Below are positions 48,921-56,743 of a stretch of DNA of 64,000 bases, in pieces (position 1 is the stretch's first letter; each line of letters starts with the position of its first letter). A model generated the notes under the pieces. That model was not told the DNA's origin. It searched no databases and saw nothing but the letters and a program-made list of their open reading frames with translations. Source of the stretch: CALAED01 sp036378315 (lineage in GTDB: Bacteria; Actinomycetota; Actinomycetes; Streptosporangiales; Streptosporangiaceae); the NCBI GenBank assembly GCA_036378315.1, contig DASUWU010000087.1, positions 1 through 64,000 of the forward strand, written 5' to 3'. Made by a program: the position numbers and the translations under genes.

Positions 48921-49732
48921 GCGCTGACACGGCGCCCGCGTCGACGCCCATCGGGCTCGACCCGGGGCTGGTGGGATCCGGCGCGATCGTCTTCGGCGTC
49001 GGCCCCGGCATCGGCCTCGAGTGCGCGCGTCTCCTCTGCTCGCTCGGCGCCAACGTCGCCTGCGTCGACGTGGAAGAGGCGCGCGCCGACGCGGCGGCCG
49101 AGGCGCTGCGCCCTGAGCCGGGCGCGGCCACCGCGCTGGTCTGCGACGTCCGCCGGCCGGACAGCATCAGGCACGGCGTGCGGCAGGCCATCGACGCGCT
49201 CGGCCGGCTGGACGTCGTCATCAACGTGGTCGGGCACGGCGGGCCGGCGGGGCCGGTCGTGGACATCACCGACGGCGTCTGGTCGGACGTGCTGGAGATC
49301 AACCTCGACCACCAGTTCTTCGTCGCCCGCGAGGTGCTGCGGCCGATGATCGAGGCACGGCGCGGCAGCCTCGTGTTCATCTCGTCGGTCAACGCCCTGG
49401 CGTCATCGCCCCTGCGGGCCGTCTACGGGGTGGCCAAGGCCGGTCTCGTCTCGCTCGCCCGCACCCTCGCCATCGAGACGGCGCCCTACGGTGTCCGCGT
49501 GAACACGGTCGCGCCCGGCGCCACCCGCACGCCGCGCCGCCGGCACCTCGCCGAGGGGGAGCTGGCCGCCGTCTACCGCGAGGCGATCCCGCTGGGCCGC
49601 CTGGCGGAGCCGATCGAGGTCGCCCGCGCGGCCACGTTCCTGGCCTCCGACCTCGCCGGCTACATCACCGGCGAAACCCTCGTCATCGACGGCGGGGCCA
49701 GCGTGAAGTACTGCCTGCCGGCCGGCAACTGA
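48917..49732 (+). CDS. Short-chain dehydrogenase/reductase
   Basis: Protein of 271 residues. The nucleotide motif reads AIVFGVGPGIGLECARLL, where the usual TGxxxGIG Thr-Gly pair is Phe-Gly. VDVE follows beta-2. The NNAG motif is degenerate (INVVGHGGPAG). The catalytic residues are present in FISSVNALASSPLRAVYGVAKAG (Ser, Tyr, Lys), and the C-terminal ITGETLVIDGG is normal. GTG 48917 overlaps the tautomerase stop. Last gene of the rightward cluster, separated by 12 bp from the convergent GntR gene. Substrate unknown. Confidence 0.88.
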   Translation: MSADTAPASTPIGLDPGLVGSGAIVFGVGPGIGLECARLLCSLGANVACVDVEEARADAAAEALRPEPGAATALVCDVRRPDSIRHGVRQAIDALGRLDVVINVVGHGGPAGPVVDITDGVWSDVLEINLDHQFFVAREVLRPMIEARRGSLVFISSVNALASSPLRAVYGVAKAGLVSLARTLAIETAPYGVRVNTVAPGATRTPRRRHLAEGELAAVYREAIPLGRLAEPIEVARAATFLASDLAGYITGETLVIDGGASVKYCLPAGN

Positions 49733-49744
49733 ACGGCGGCGCCG

Positions 49745-50500
49745 CTACCAGCCGATGATCTCGTCGGAGAGGGCGGCGTAGTTGCGTTCGAAGCCGGCCG
49801 CGAGCTCCACCATGTGCGCGCGCATGAGCTCCTCGGCCCGCTCGCCGTCGCCGTCGAAGATCGCCTGGGCGACCGCCTCGTGCTCGCGCCGCACCTCGGC
49901 CCAGCGCGCGGGCGGCCGCTCCGCGGCGATCACCCGCTCGGTGTAGACCTCCTTGAGCGCCCGCCCGAACAGGTCGAGCACGCCGTTGCCCGACATCCCG
50001 GCGATCACGCCATGGAAGTTCTGCACCACGGACAGGTAACGCGCCTGGTCGTCGGTGTCGAGGGTCCTGTGGTCCTGCATCGACTTGGCCAGCTCGTCCA
50101 GCCGGTCCTCGTCACGGCGGACGGCGGCCAACCTGGCCATCATCGGTTCCATGATCACGCGCGCCTCGACGATCTCGCCGAAGCGGCTGCGGCCCATCTG
50201 GAGGAAGAGCGTCATGGTGCGCCCGAAGTTGTAGGGATCGGGCGACCCGACGACCGGCCCGCCACCCCGCCCGGGACGCACGCGCACCAGGCCGTTGTTC
50301 TCCAGGATCCGCAGCGCCTCCCTGAGCGTGCCGCGGGCCACGCCGTACATCTCGAGCATCGGGCCCTCGCTCGGCAGGCTGGCCCCCGCCGACAGGCCCT
50401 GCTCGACGATGTCCTCCACGATCTGCCGCGCCACGAGCTCGGCCATCTTGGCGGACCGCTGGCGGAACCGCGGCGTCCGCGGCGTAGTCGCGTCGGGCAT
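49745..50500 (-). CDS. GntR family transcriptional regulator, FadR/FCD type
   Basis: Regulator of 251 residues. Winged helix: VARQIVEDIVEQGLSAGASLPSE and YGVARGTLREALRILENNGLVRVRPGRGGG. The FCD domain starts at FGEIVEARVIMEP, with effector-site residues in QNFHGVIAGMSGN and REHEAVAQAIFDGDGERAEELM. Start ATG 50500 with GAGGAGA upstream. It closes the catabolic cluster on the right and converges on it, so it may co-control the cluster or an unlinked target. I do not find perfect TNGTNNNACNA sites in its own 106-bp upstream region. Confidence 0.9.
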   Translation of the reverse strand: MPDATTPRTPRFRQRSAKMAELVARQIVEDIVEQGLSAGASLPSEGPMLEMYGVARGTLREALRILENNGLVRVRPGRGGGPVVGSPDPYNFGRTMTLFLQMGRSRFGEIVEARVIMEPMMARLAAVRRDEDRLDELAKSMQDHRTLDTDDQARYLSVVQNFHGVIAGMSGNGVLDLFGRALKEVYTERVIAAERPPARWAEVRREHEAVAQAIFDGDGERAEELMRAHMVELAAGFERNYAALSDEIIGW

Positions 50501-50606
50501 CGCTCTCCTCTACGGCGGCGAATGGCCCTCACTATATCTGAGCATGTTTGCACTATTTACCGCATGACAGGCGCATGGTCGTCGCCGTGTACGTATAGGT
50601 GACAGG

Positions 50607-52871
50607 TCACTTGGCCGCAACGGTGAACGACGAGGTCAGGCTTCCCGCTGAGGAGTCGCCCGCGTAGACGTTGATCAGTCCCGGCTCCACCTTGAACGTC
50701 CCGTCGTTGCCGTAGAAGCCGACGCTGTCGCGGTTCAGCGTGAACCGGACCGTCCGGGACGCGCCGGGGGCGAGCGTCACCCGCTGGAACCCCGCCAGCC
50801 GCCTGACCGGCTGCGCGATGGACGCCACGGGATCGTTGACGTACAGCTGCACGACGTCGTCGCCGGTGCGCGAGCCGGTGTTGGCGATGGTGACCGACGC
50901 GGTGATGTCGCCATTCTGGCGCATCGTCCCCGAGCTCAGCCTGAGGTCCGACAGCTTGAACGTGGTGTAGCTGAGGCCGTACCCGAACGGGTAGAGCGGC
51001 GAGCTCGACCCGTCGGCGTACTTCGACGTCCACTTGGAGTTCGGGTCTTCCGGCCGGCCCGTGTTGGTGTGGTTGTAGTACAGCGGGAGCTGCCCGACGT
51101 ACCGCGGGAAGGTGACCGGCAGCTTCCCGCCCGGATCGACCTTGCCGAACAGCACGTCCGCGACCGCGTTGCCGGTCTGGATGCCGCCGAACCACGCCTC
51201 GAGGATGGCCGGCGCCGCCGCGTGGGCCGCCGGGATGGTGAGCGGCCGGCCGTTGACCAGTACGACGACGAACGGCTTGCCCGTCGACTTGACCGCGTCG
51301 ATGAGCGCCTGCTGCTGACCGGGCAGGTCGATGTTCTGGCGCGACGACGCCTCGCCGCTCTGCCCGGACGCCTCGCCGGCGACCACCACGGTGACGTCGG
51401 CGGCGCTCGCCGCGTCCTTGACGTCGCCGAAGCCGGGCTCGTCGGGCTGCGGGCAGTTGTTCACCGGGGTGTCGAAGCCGTCGCCGGTGATCTGGCAGCC
51501 GCGGGTGACGGTCACCTTGGCATCCGGCACGGCCCCGCGGATCCCGTCGGCGACGGTGACGACGTCGCCGCGCTCGCCGATGCCCGACCACGGGCCGAGC
51601 AGGTCGTTGGAGTCGGCGAGCGGCCCGACCACCGCGATCTTCGACAGCGAGGTGGACAGCGGCAGCGCGCCCCCGTCGTTCTTCAGCAGCACCATCGAGC
51701 GCGCCGCCGCGGCGCGGGAGGCGGCCACGTCGGCCGGCCGCATGGTCTTGCCGGGCGCCGCGGCCACGTCCGCGTACGGATGGTCGAAGAGCCCCGCCTT
51801 GAACTTCACCCTGAGCACGTCGCGTACGGCGTCGTTGATCCGGCTCATCGACACCTTGTGCTCGGCCAGCAGCTTCTTGCCGTTGGCCGCGATGTTGGTG
51901 CTGACCATCTCCATGTCGAGCCCGGCGTTGAGCGCGACCCGCGCGGCGTCCGCGCCGTCGGCCGCCACGCCGTGCGGGATCAGCTCCTGGACGGCGGTGT
52001 AGTCGCTGTCGACCAAACCGTTGAAGCCCCACTCGCCGCGGAGGATGTCGGTGAGCAGGTGGTGGTTGGCCGTGGCCGGCACCCCCGCGACCGTGTTGAA
52101 CGACGACATGACCCCGTCGGCGCCCGCCGCGATGGCCGCCTTGTACGGCGGGAGATAGAGGTTGCGCAGGTCGGACTCGGAAATGTCCACCTGGTTGTAG
52201 TCCCGGCCGCCCTCTGCCCCGCCGTAGGCGGCGAAGTGCTTGACCTCGGTGATCACCTTGTCCTGCGCGCTGTAGTCGCGACCTTGCCCGGCGCGCACCT
52301 TGGCCGCCGCCATCACGGCGCCGAGGTAGGGGTCCTCGCCCGAGCCCTCGGCGATGCGCCCCCAGCGCGGCTCGTGCGAGACGTCGACCATCGGGGAGAA
52401 GATCTGCTTGATGCCCACGGCGGCCGACTCCCGCGCTCCCACGGTGAAGTCGGCGGCCGCCACCGCCGGGTCGAAGCTCGCCGCCTCGGCCAGCCCGATC
52501 GGGAACGTCGTTCGGAACCCGTGGATGGTGTCGTACCCGAACAGGATCGGGATGTGCAGCCGCGAGTTGTCGACCGCGAGATGCTGGATCTGGTCGATCT
52601 GGGCGGCGTCGGTGACCCCGAACACCGCCCCCACCTTGCCCGCTTTGGCCGCATCCTGGACGTCGGTGCCGTTACCCACCATCTGCTGGAGCTGGGCGAG
52701 CTTCTCGTCCACGGTCATCTTGCCGAGCAGCGCGTTGACCTTCGACTCGATGTCGGCGGCCCGGCTCGACGCCACCGCTCCCCCGCTGCCCGGGATTACC
52801 GCGGCGAGAACGAGCAGGCAGGCCGAAACGGCGACCGTCAGCGCACGCGATTTCGCGCTCCTGATGTGCAT
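50607..52871 (-). CDS. Secreted glycoside hydrolase family 3 (beta-glucosidase, BglX-like)
   Basis: Protein of 754 residues with signal peptide MHIRSAKSRALTVAVSACLL ending SRAAD. The N-terminal TIM-barrel shows IPILFGYDTIHGFRTTFP, MVDVSHEPRWGRIAEGSGEDP, VKHFAAYGG and the nucleophile loop GFNGLVDSDYTAV (Asp290). The sandwich domain has VVLVNGRPL and a VVAGEASGQSGEASSR segment. The C-terminal FnIII-like domain includes YPFGYGLSYTTF and NTGSRTGDDVVQLYV. Start ATG 52871 with GGAAGG eight bases upstream. Hydrolyses beta-linked gluco- or xylo-oligosaccharides outside the cell. No CebR-type box is seen upstream. Transcribed alone. Confidence 0.95.
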   Translation of the reverse strand: MHIRSAKSRALTVAVSACLLVLAAVIPGSGGAVASSRAADIESKVNALLGKMTVDEKLAQLQQMVGNGTDVQDAAKAGKVGAVFGVTDAAQIDQIQHLAVDNSRLHIPILFGYDTIHGFRTTFPIGLAEAASFDPAVAAADFTVGARESAAVGIKQIFSPMVDVSHEPRWGRIAEGSGEDPYLGAVMAAAKVRAGQGRDYSAQDKVITEVKHFAAYGGAEGGRDYNQVDISESDLRNLYLPPYKAAIAAGADGVMSSFNTVAGVPATANHHLLTDILRGEWGFNGLVDSDYTAVQELIPHGVAADGADAARVALNAGLDMEMVSTNIAANGKKLLAEHKVSMSRINDAVRDVLRVKFKAGLFDHPYADVAAAPGKTMRPADVAASRAAAARSMVLLKNDGGALPLSTSLSKIAVVGPLADSNDLLGPWSGIGERGDVVTVADGIRGAVPDAKVTVTRGCQITGDGFDTPVNNCPQPDEPGFGDVKDAASAADVTVVVAGEASGQSGEASSRQNIDLPGQQQALIDAVKSTGKPFVVVLVNGRPLTIPAAHAAAPAILEAWFGGIQTGNAVADVLFGKVDPGGKLPVTFPRYVGQLPLYYNHTNTGRPEDPNSKWTSKYADGSSSPLYPFGYGLSYTTFKLSDLRLSSGTMRQNGDITASVTIANTGSRTGDDVVQLYVNDPVASIAQPVRRLAGFQRVTLAPGASRTVRFTLNRDSVGFYGNDGTFKVEPGLINVYAGDSSAGSLTSSFTVAAK

Positions 52872-53016
52872 GGCGTCCCTTCCGAGGCGCGGCGAACGAT
52901 CCGTTCTCCACCTGGCCACGGCAAGGCAGCCCGGCCCCCGAGCCGGAGACGATTCAACAACGTACGCCCTCAGACCGGTGCGTCAAGGGCATATCAGGAT
53001 GAACCGGATGATGAGC

Positions 53017-53829
53017 TCAGGAGCGTGCTTCCTCCAGGGCGCGGCGGACGAGGACGCGGGCCAGGTGGCGGCGGAAGTCGGGGCTCGCGTTGAGGTCGGT
53101 CGGCGGCTCGGTGCCCTCGGCGGCCAGTTCGGCGGCCTGGGCCGCCGGCGTGCCGCCGGCGAGCGCCTGCTCGACGGCGGTCGCGCGCAGCGGGGTGCCG
53201 CCCATGTTGATGAGCGCCACCGCGTCGCCCTGCGCCGCGACGCCGACGATGGCCCAGTCGATGGCGCGCTTGGTGAACTTCTGGAACGACCAGCCGGACG
53301 TCGCGGGCTTGGGCACCCGGATCTCGGTGAGCAGCTCGTCGGGGTCCAGGGCGGTCTCGAACAGGCCCTGGAAGAACTCACCGGCCGGGATCTCCCGGGT
53401 GCCGGACGGGCCGCGGGCGACCAGGGTGGCGTCCAACGCCAGCACCACGGCCGGCAGGTCCGAGGCCGGGTCGCTGTGCGCCAGTGACCCGCCGATCGTG
53501 CCGCGGTGGCGCACCTGCGGGTCGCCGACCTGGCCGGCCGCGTGCGCCAGCAGCGGCAGCTCCGCGGCGAGGAGCTCGGAGTGCTCCAGGTCGTGGTGGC
53601 GGGTGAGCGCGCCGATCGCGATGTGGTCGCCCGCGTCGCGTACGTACGACAGCTCGCGGACCCGGCCGATGTCCACGAGCACCTCGGGCACCGCGAGCCG
53701 CAGCTTCATCAGCGGCAGCAGCGAATGCCCGCCGGCGAGCAGCTTCGCCTCGTCGCCGTACTCGCCGACGAGCGCGACCGCCTGGTCGGCCGACTCGGCC
53801 CGGCGGTAGGTGAACGACGCAGGGATCAT
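53017..53829 (-). CDS. Molybdenum hydroxylase FAD subunit (CoxM/CutM type)
   Basis: Medium subunit of 270 residues carrying electrons from the Fe-S subunit to an acceptor. FAD-binding signatures are AGGHSLLPLMKLRLA (residues 32-46) and GTIGGSLAHSDPASDLPA, with RAIDWAIVGVAA in the C-terminal domain. Start ATG 53829 overlaps the small-subunit stop by ATGA. Third and last gene of the operon, in the order large, small, medium. No CoxD/E/F/G-type maturation gene follows within the window. Confidence 0.92.
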   Translation of the reverse strand: MIPASFTYRRAESADQAVALVGEYGDEAKLLAGGHSLLPLMKLRLAVPEVLVDIGRVRELSYVRDAGDHIAIGALTRHHDLEHSELLAAELPLLAHAAGQVGDPQVRHRGTIGGSLAHSDPASDLPAVVLALDATLVARGPSGTREIPAGEFFQGLFETALDPDELLTEIRVPKPATSGWSFQKFTKRAIDWAIVGVAAQGDAVALINMGGTPLRATAVEQALAGGTPAAQAAELAAEGTEPPTDLNASPDFRRHLARVLVRRALEEARS

Positions 53830-54290
53830 GAGTTCTCCTCGGCGGCCGCCAGCACGGCGCGGACGATGTTGTGGTAGCCGGTGCACCGGCACAGGTTGCC
53901 CTCGAGGCCGGTCCGGACCTCGTCCTCGGTGGGATGCGGGTTCTCCTTGAGCAGGGACACCGCGGCCATCACCATGCCGGGTGTGCAGAAGCCGCACTGC
54001 AGGCCGTGCTCGGCCTGGAAGGCGCGCTGCATCGGGTGCAGCTCGCCCCCCTGGCCGGCCAGGCCCTCGACCGTGGTCACCTCGGCGCCGTCGGCCTGGG
54101 CGGCGAGGACGGTGCACGACTTGACCGACTCGCCGTCCATCAGCACGGTGCAGGCGCCGCACGAGGTGGTGTCGCAGCCGATGTTGGTGGCGGTGAGGTT
54201 CGCGATGTCGCGCAGGAAATGCACGAGCAGCGTCCGGTCCTCGACGTCCTCCTGGATCGGTTCGCCGTTGACCGTGATGGTCACCTTCAC
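53826..54290 (-). CDS. Molybdenum hydroxylase [2Fe-2S] subunit (CoxS/CutS type)
   Basis: Protein of 154 residues. The N-terminal plant-ferredoxin cluster uses Cys39, 44, 47 (CDTTSCGAC) and Cys59. The C-terminal helical cluster uses Cys99, Cys102 (CGFCTPGM), Cys134 and Cys136 (CRCTGY). Both are complete. Transfers electrons from the molybdenum centre to FAD. Start GTG 54290 overlaps the large-subunit stop (GTGA), and its own stop overlaps the FAD-subunit start. Confidence 0.95.
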   Translation of the reverse strand: MKVTITVNGEPIQEDVEDRTLLVHFLRDIANLTATNIGCDTTSCGACTVLMDGESVKSCTVLAAQADGAEVTTVEGLAGQGGELHPMQRAFQAEHGLQCGFCTPGMVMAAVSLLKENPHPTEDEVRTGLEGNLCRCTGYHNIVRAVLAAAEENS

Positions 54291-56557
54291 TGTCCGGCCC
54301 TCGCTTCGTTGATCGCGGTCCACACCCGTTCCGGCGTGGTCGGCATGTCGATGTGACGCACCCCGAGGTGGGAGACGGCGTCGACGACCGCGTTCTGCAC
54401 CGCGGGCGTCGCGCCGATCGTGCCCGCCTCGCCGATGCCCTTGACGCCCAGCGGGTTGACCGGCGTCGGCGTGGCCATGTCGACCAGCTCGAAGCTCGGC
54501 AGCTCCGTGGCGGTGATGAAGGGGTAGTCGACGAGGGTGCTGGTGATCGGGTTGCCCTCCCGGTCGTACAGCACCTCCTCCAGCAGCGCCTGCGCGGCGC
54601 CCTGGGCGATGCCGCCCTCCCGCTGGCCCTCGGCCAGGATCGGGTTGAGGATCGGCCCGGCGTCGTCGACCGTCACGTGCCTGACCAGCCGGACCTTGCC
54701 GGTCTCGACGTCGGCCTCCACGACCGCGACGTGCGCGCCGAACGGGAACGTGGCCTTGTTGGAGGTGAAGTGGACGTCCGCGGTCAGCCCGTCCGGGCCG
54801 GCAAGCCGGGCGAGCCGTCCCCAGTCGAGCCCGATGTCCGGGGTGCCGCGCACCCGCCACAGCCCGCCCGCCTGGTCGAACTCGAGGTCGTTCTTGTCGG
54901 CTTCTAGCTCGTTGGCGGCCAGCTCCCTGGCCCGCTCCTTCACGTCGAGCGCGGCCTGGTGCACGGCGGTGCCGCCGAGCTGCAGCGACCGGGACCCGAA
55001 CGTGCCGATGCCCATGGCGAGGGCGTCGGTGTCGCCGTGCTTGACGCTGATCTTGTCCATCGGGACGCCCAGCTCGTCGTGCACCAGCATCGCCCAGGCC
55101 GTGGCGTGGCCCTGGCCGTGCGGCGAGCTGCCGGTCCACGCGGTCACCGAGCCGTCGTCGTGGACCTCGAGCCGCGCGGTCTCGCCGAGCTCGGGGACGC
55201 CGCCGGTGATCTCGACGTAGGTGGACAGCCCGATGCCGAGCTGCACCGGCTCGCCGGCCGCGCGGCGCCGCTCCTGGTCGGCCCGCAGCTCGGAGTAGCC
55301 GGCGGCGGCCAGCACCCGGTCGAGCGCGGCGGCGTACTCGCCCGTGTCGTACTCCATGCCGCCCGGCGTCGTGTACGGGAACCTGTCCGGGGTCACGAAG
55401 TTGCGCCGGCGCACCTCGGCCGGGTCCATCCCGATCTCGGCGGCGAACAGGTCGACCGCCCGCTCGATCGCCGCGGTGGCCTCGGGGCGCCCCGCCCCGC
55501 GGTACGCGCCGACCGGCGTGGTGTTCGTCAGCACCACCTGGTAGCCGGCCCTGGTGTGCGCGATGTCGTAGACGCCGGTCGCCATCGCCTTGGTCAGCGT
55601 GGCCAGCAGCACGCCCTGCCGCGGGTAGGCCCCAGCGTCCTGGACCAGGTCGAGGTGGTAGGCGGTGATCCGGCCGTCCCTGGTCCCACCGATCTTGATG
55701 GTGTGGCGCTGGCCACGGCCGTGGGTCATCGCCACGAGGTTCTCGCTGCGCGTCTCCACCCACCGCATCGGGCGCCCGGTCCTGCGGGCCGCCCAGGCGA
55801 CCGCGACCGCCTCGCGGTCGGCGCCGATCTTGGCGCCGAACCCACCGCCCACGTCCGGGGTGATCACTCGTACGGCGGACGGGTCGAGGCCGACGCCGCC
55901 GGCGATGGCGTCCCGCGACCAGTGCGCGTTCTGCGTGCTGACCCACGCGGTGAGCCGGTCGTCGGCCCAGGCCGCCGCGGCGGCGCGGGTCTCGAGCGGC
56001 ACAGGGGCGACCCGCTGGTTGACGATGGTGCGCTCGACCACGACCTCGCAGCCGGCGAACGGGTCTTCGGCCTGGTCGGCCGCGCCGCCGTCGTCGGCGG
56101 CCACAACGTTCGACCCCGCGTCCGGGAACAGCAGCGTGTCGCCGCGCAGCGCGTCGTCGAGGTCGATCACGGCCGGCAGCGGCTCGTAGTCCACGTTCAC
56201 CAGCTCGGCGGCGTCCTCGCCCTGGTAGCGGCCGTCCGTCACCACGAGCGCGACCGGCTCGCCGACGTACCTGACCGTGTCCCTGGCCAGCATCGGCTCG
56301 GCGATCGGCTGGTCGGCTGGGGGCGGCGGCACGTCGTCCAGATCCTGGGCGGTCAGTACCGCGACCACGCCCTCCGTCCCGAGCGCGGCCGAGGTGTCGA
56401 TGCCCGTGATCCGCGCGTGCGCGAACGGGCTGCGCACGAACGTGACGTACGCCGCGCCGGCCAGCTCAGGGACGCGCAGATCGTCGGTATATGTGCCCCC
56501 GGCGGTCAGCAGCCGCGGGTCTTCCACCCGGACCACCCGGGTGCCCATGATGCTCAC
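54287..56557 (-). CDS. Molybdenum hydroxylase large subunit, form II CO-dehydrogenase-like / xanthine oxidase family
   Basis: Molybdopterin-binding subunit of 756 residues. It starts MSIMGTRVVRVEDPRLLTAG, usual for the family. PDVGGGFGAKIGADREAVA is the molybdopterin segment, and the active-site loop reads VGAYRGAGRPEA. True form I CO dehydrogenases carry AYxCSFR there, while AYRGAGR marks form II enzymes with other or unproven substrates. SPHGQGHATAWAM and KGIGEAGTIGATPAV hold further cofactor contacts, including the catalytic Glu. Start GTG 56557 lies nine bases behind GGAGG; ATG 56548 is the alternative. First gene of the operon. Hydroxylates an N-heterocycle, aldehyde or similar compound. 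Confidence 0.92.
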   Translation of the reverse strand: MSIMGTRVVRVEDPRLLTAGGTYTDDLRVPELAGAAYVTFVRSPFAHARITGIDTSAALGTEGVVAVLTAQDLDDVPPPPADQPIAEPMLARDTVRYVGEPVALVVTDGRYQGEDAAELVNVDYEPLPAVIDLDDALRGDTLLFPDAGSNVVAADDGGAADQAEDPFAGCEVVVERTIVNQRVAPVPLETRAAAAAWADDRLTAWVSTQNAHWSRDAIAGGVGLDPSAVRVITPDVGGGFGAKIGADREAVAVAWAARRTGRPMRWVETRSENLVAMTHGRGQRHTIKIGGTRDGRITAYHLDLVQDAGAYPRQGVLLATLTKAMATGVYDIAHTRAGYQVVLTNTTPVGAYRGAGRPEATAAIERAVDLFAAEIGMDPAEVRRRNFVTPDRFPYTTPGGMEYDTGEYAAALDRVLAAAGYSELRADQERRRAAGEPVQLGIGLSTYVEITGGVPELGETARLEVHDDGSVTAWTGSSPHGQGHATAWAMLVHDELGVPMDKISVKHGDTDALAMGIGTFGSRSLQLGGTAVHQAALDVKERARELAANELEADKNDLEFDQAGGLWRVRGTPDIGLDWGRLARLAGPDGLTADVHFTSNKATFPFGAHVAVVEADVETGKVRLVRHVTVDDAGPILNPILAEGQREGGIAQGAAQALLEEVLYDREGNPITSTLVDYPFITATELPSFELVDMATPTPVNPLGVKGIGEAGTIGATPAVQNAVVDAVSHLGVRHIDMPTTPERVWTAINEARAGQ

Positions 56558-56743
56558 TGTGCTGTGCCTCCGGCGTGTAGTAAGCGCTGACTTCCGGTCA
56601 CGATGGTGGACGCGGGACGCCGATTCACCGTAGGTCTCGACAAGTTTCCCGACGTCGCGCTTGTGATCAGACCACAAGGGTCCTTGAGTCGGCAATCACT
56701 TGCGAAGAACAATCACTCGCCAACAACAGGGTCATGCGACGCC

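Noticed and set aside
53017..56557. Aerobic carbon monoxide dehydrogenase
   Set aside because: The large-subunit loop is AYRGAGR, not the AYxCSFR of form I enzymes, and the maturation genes are absent.
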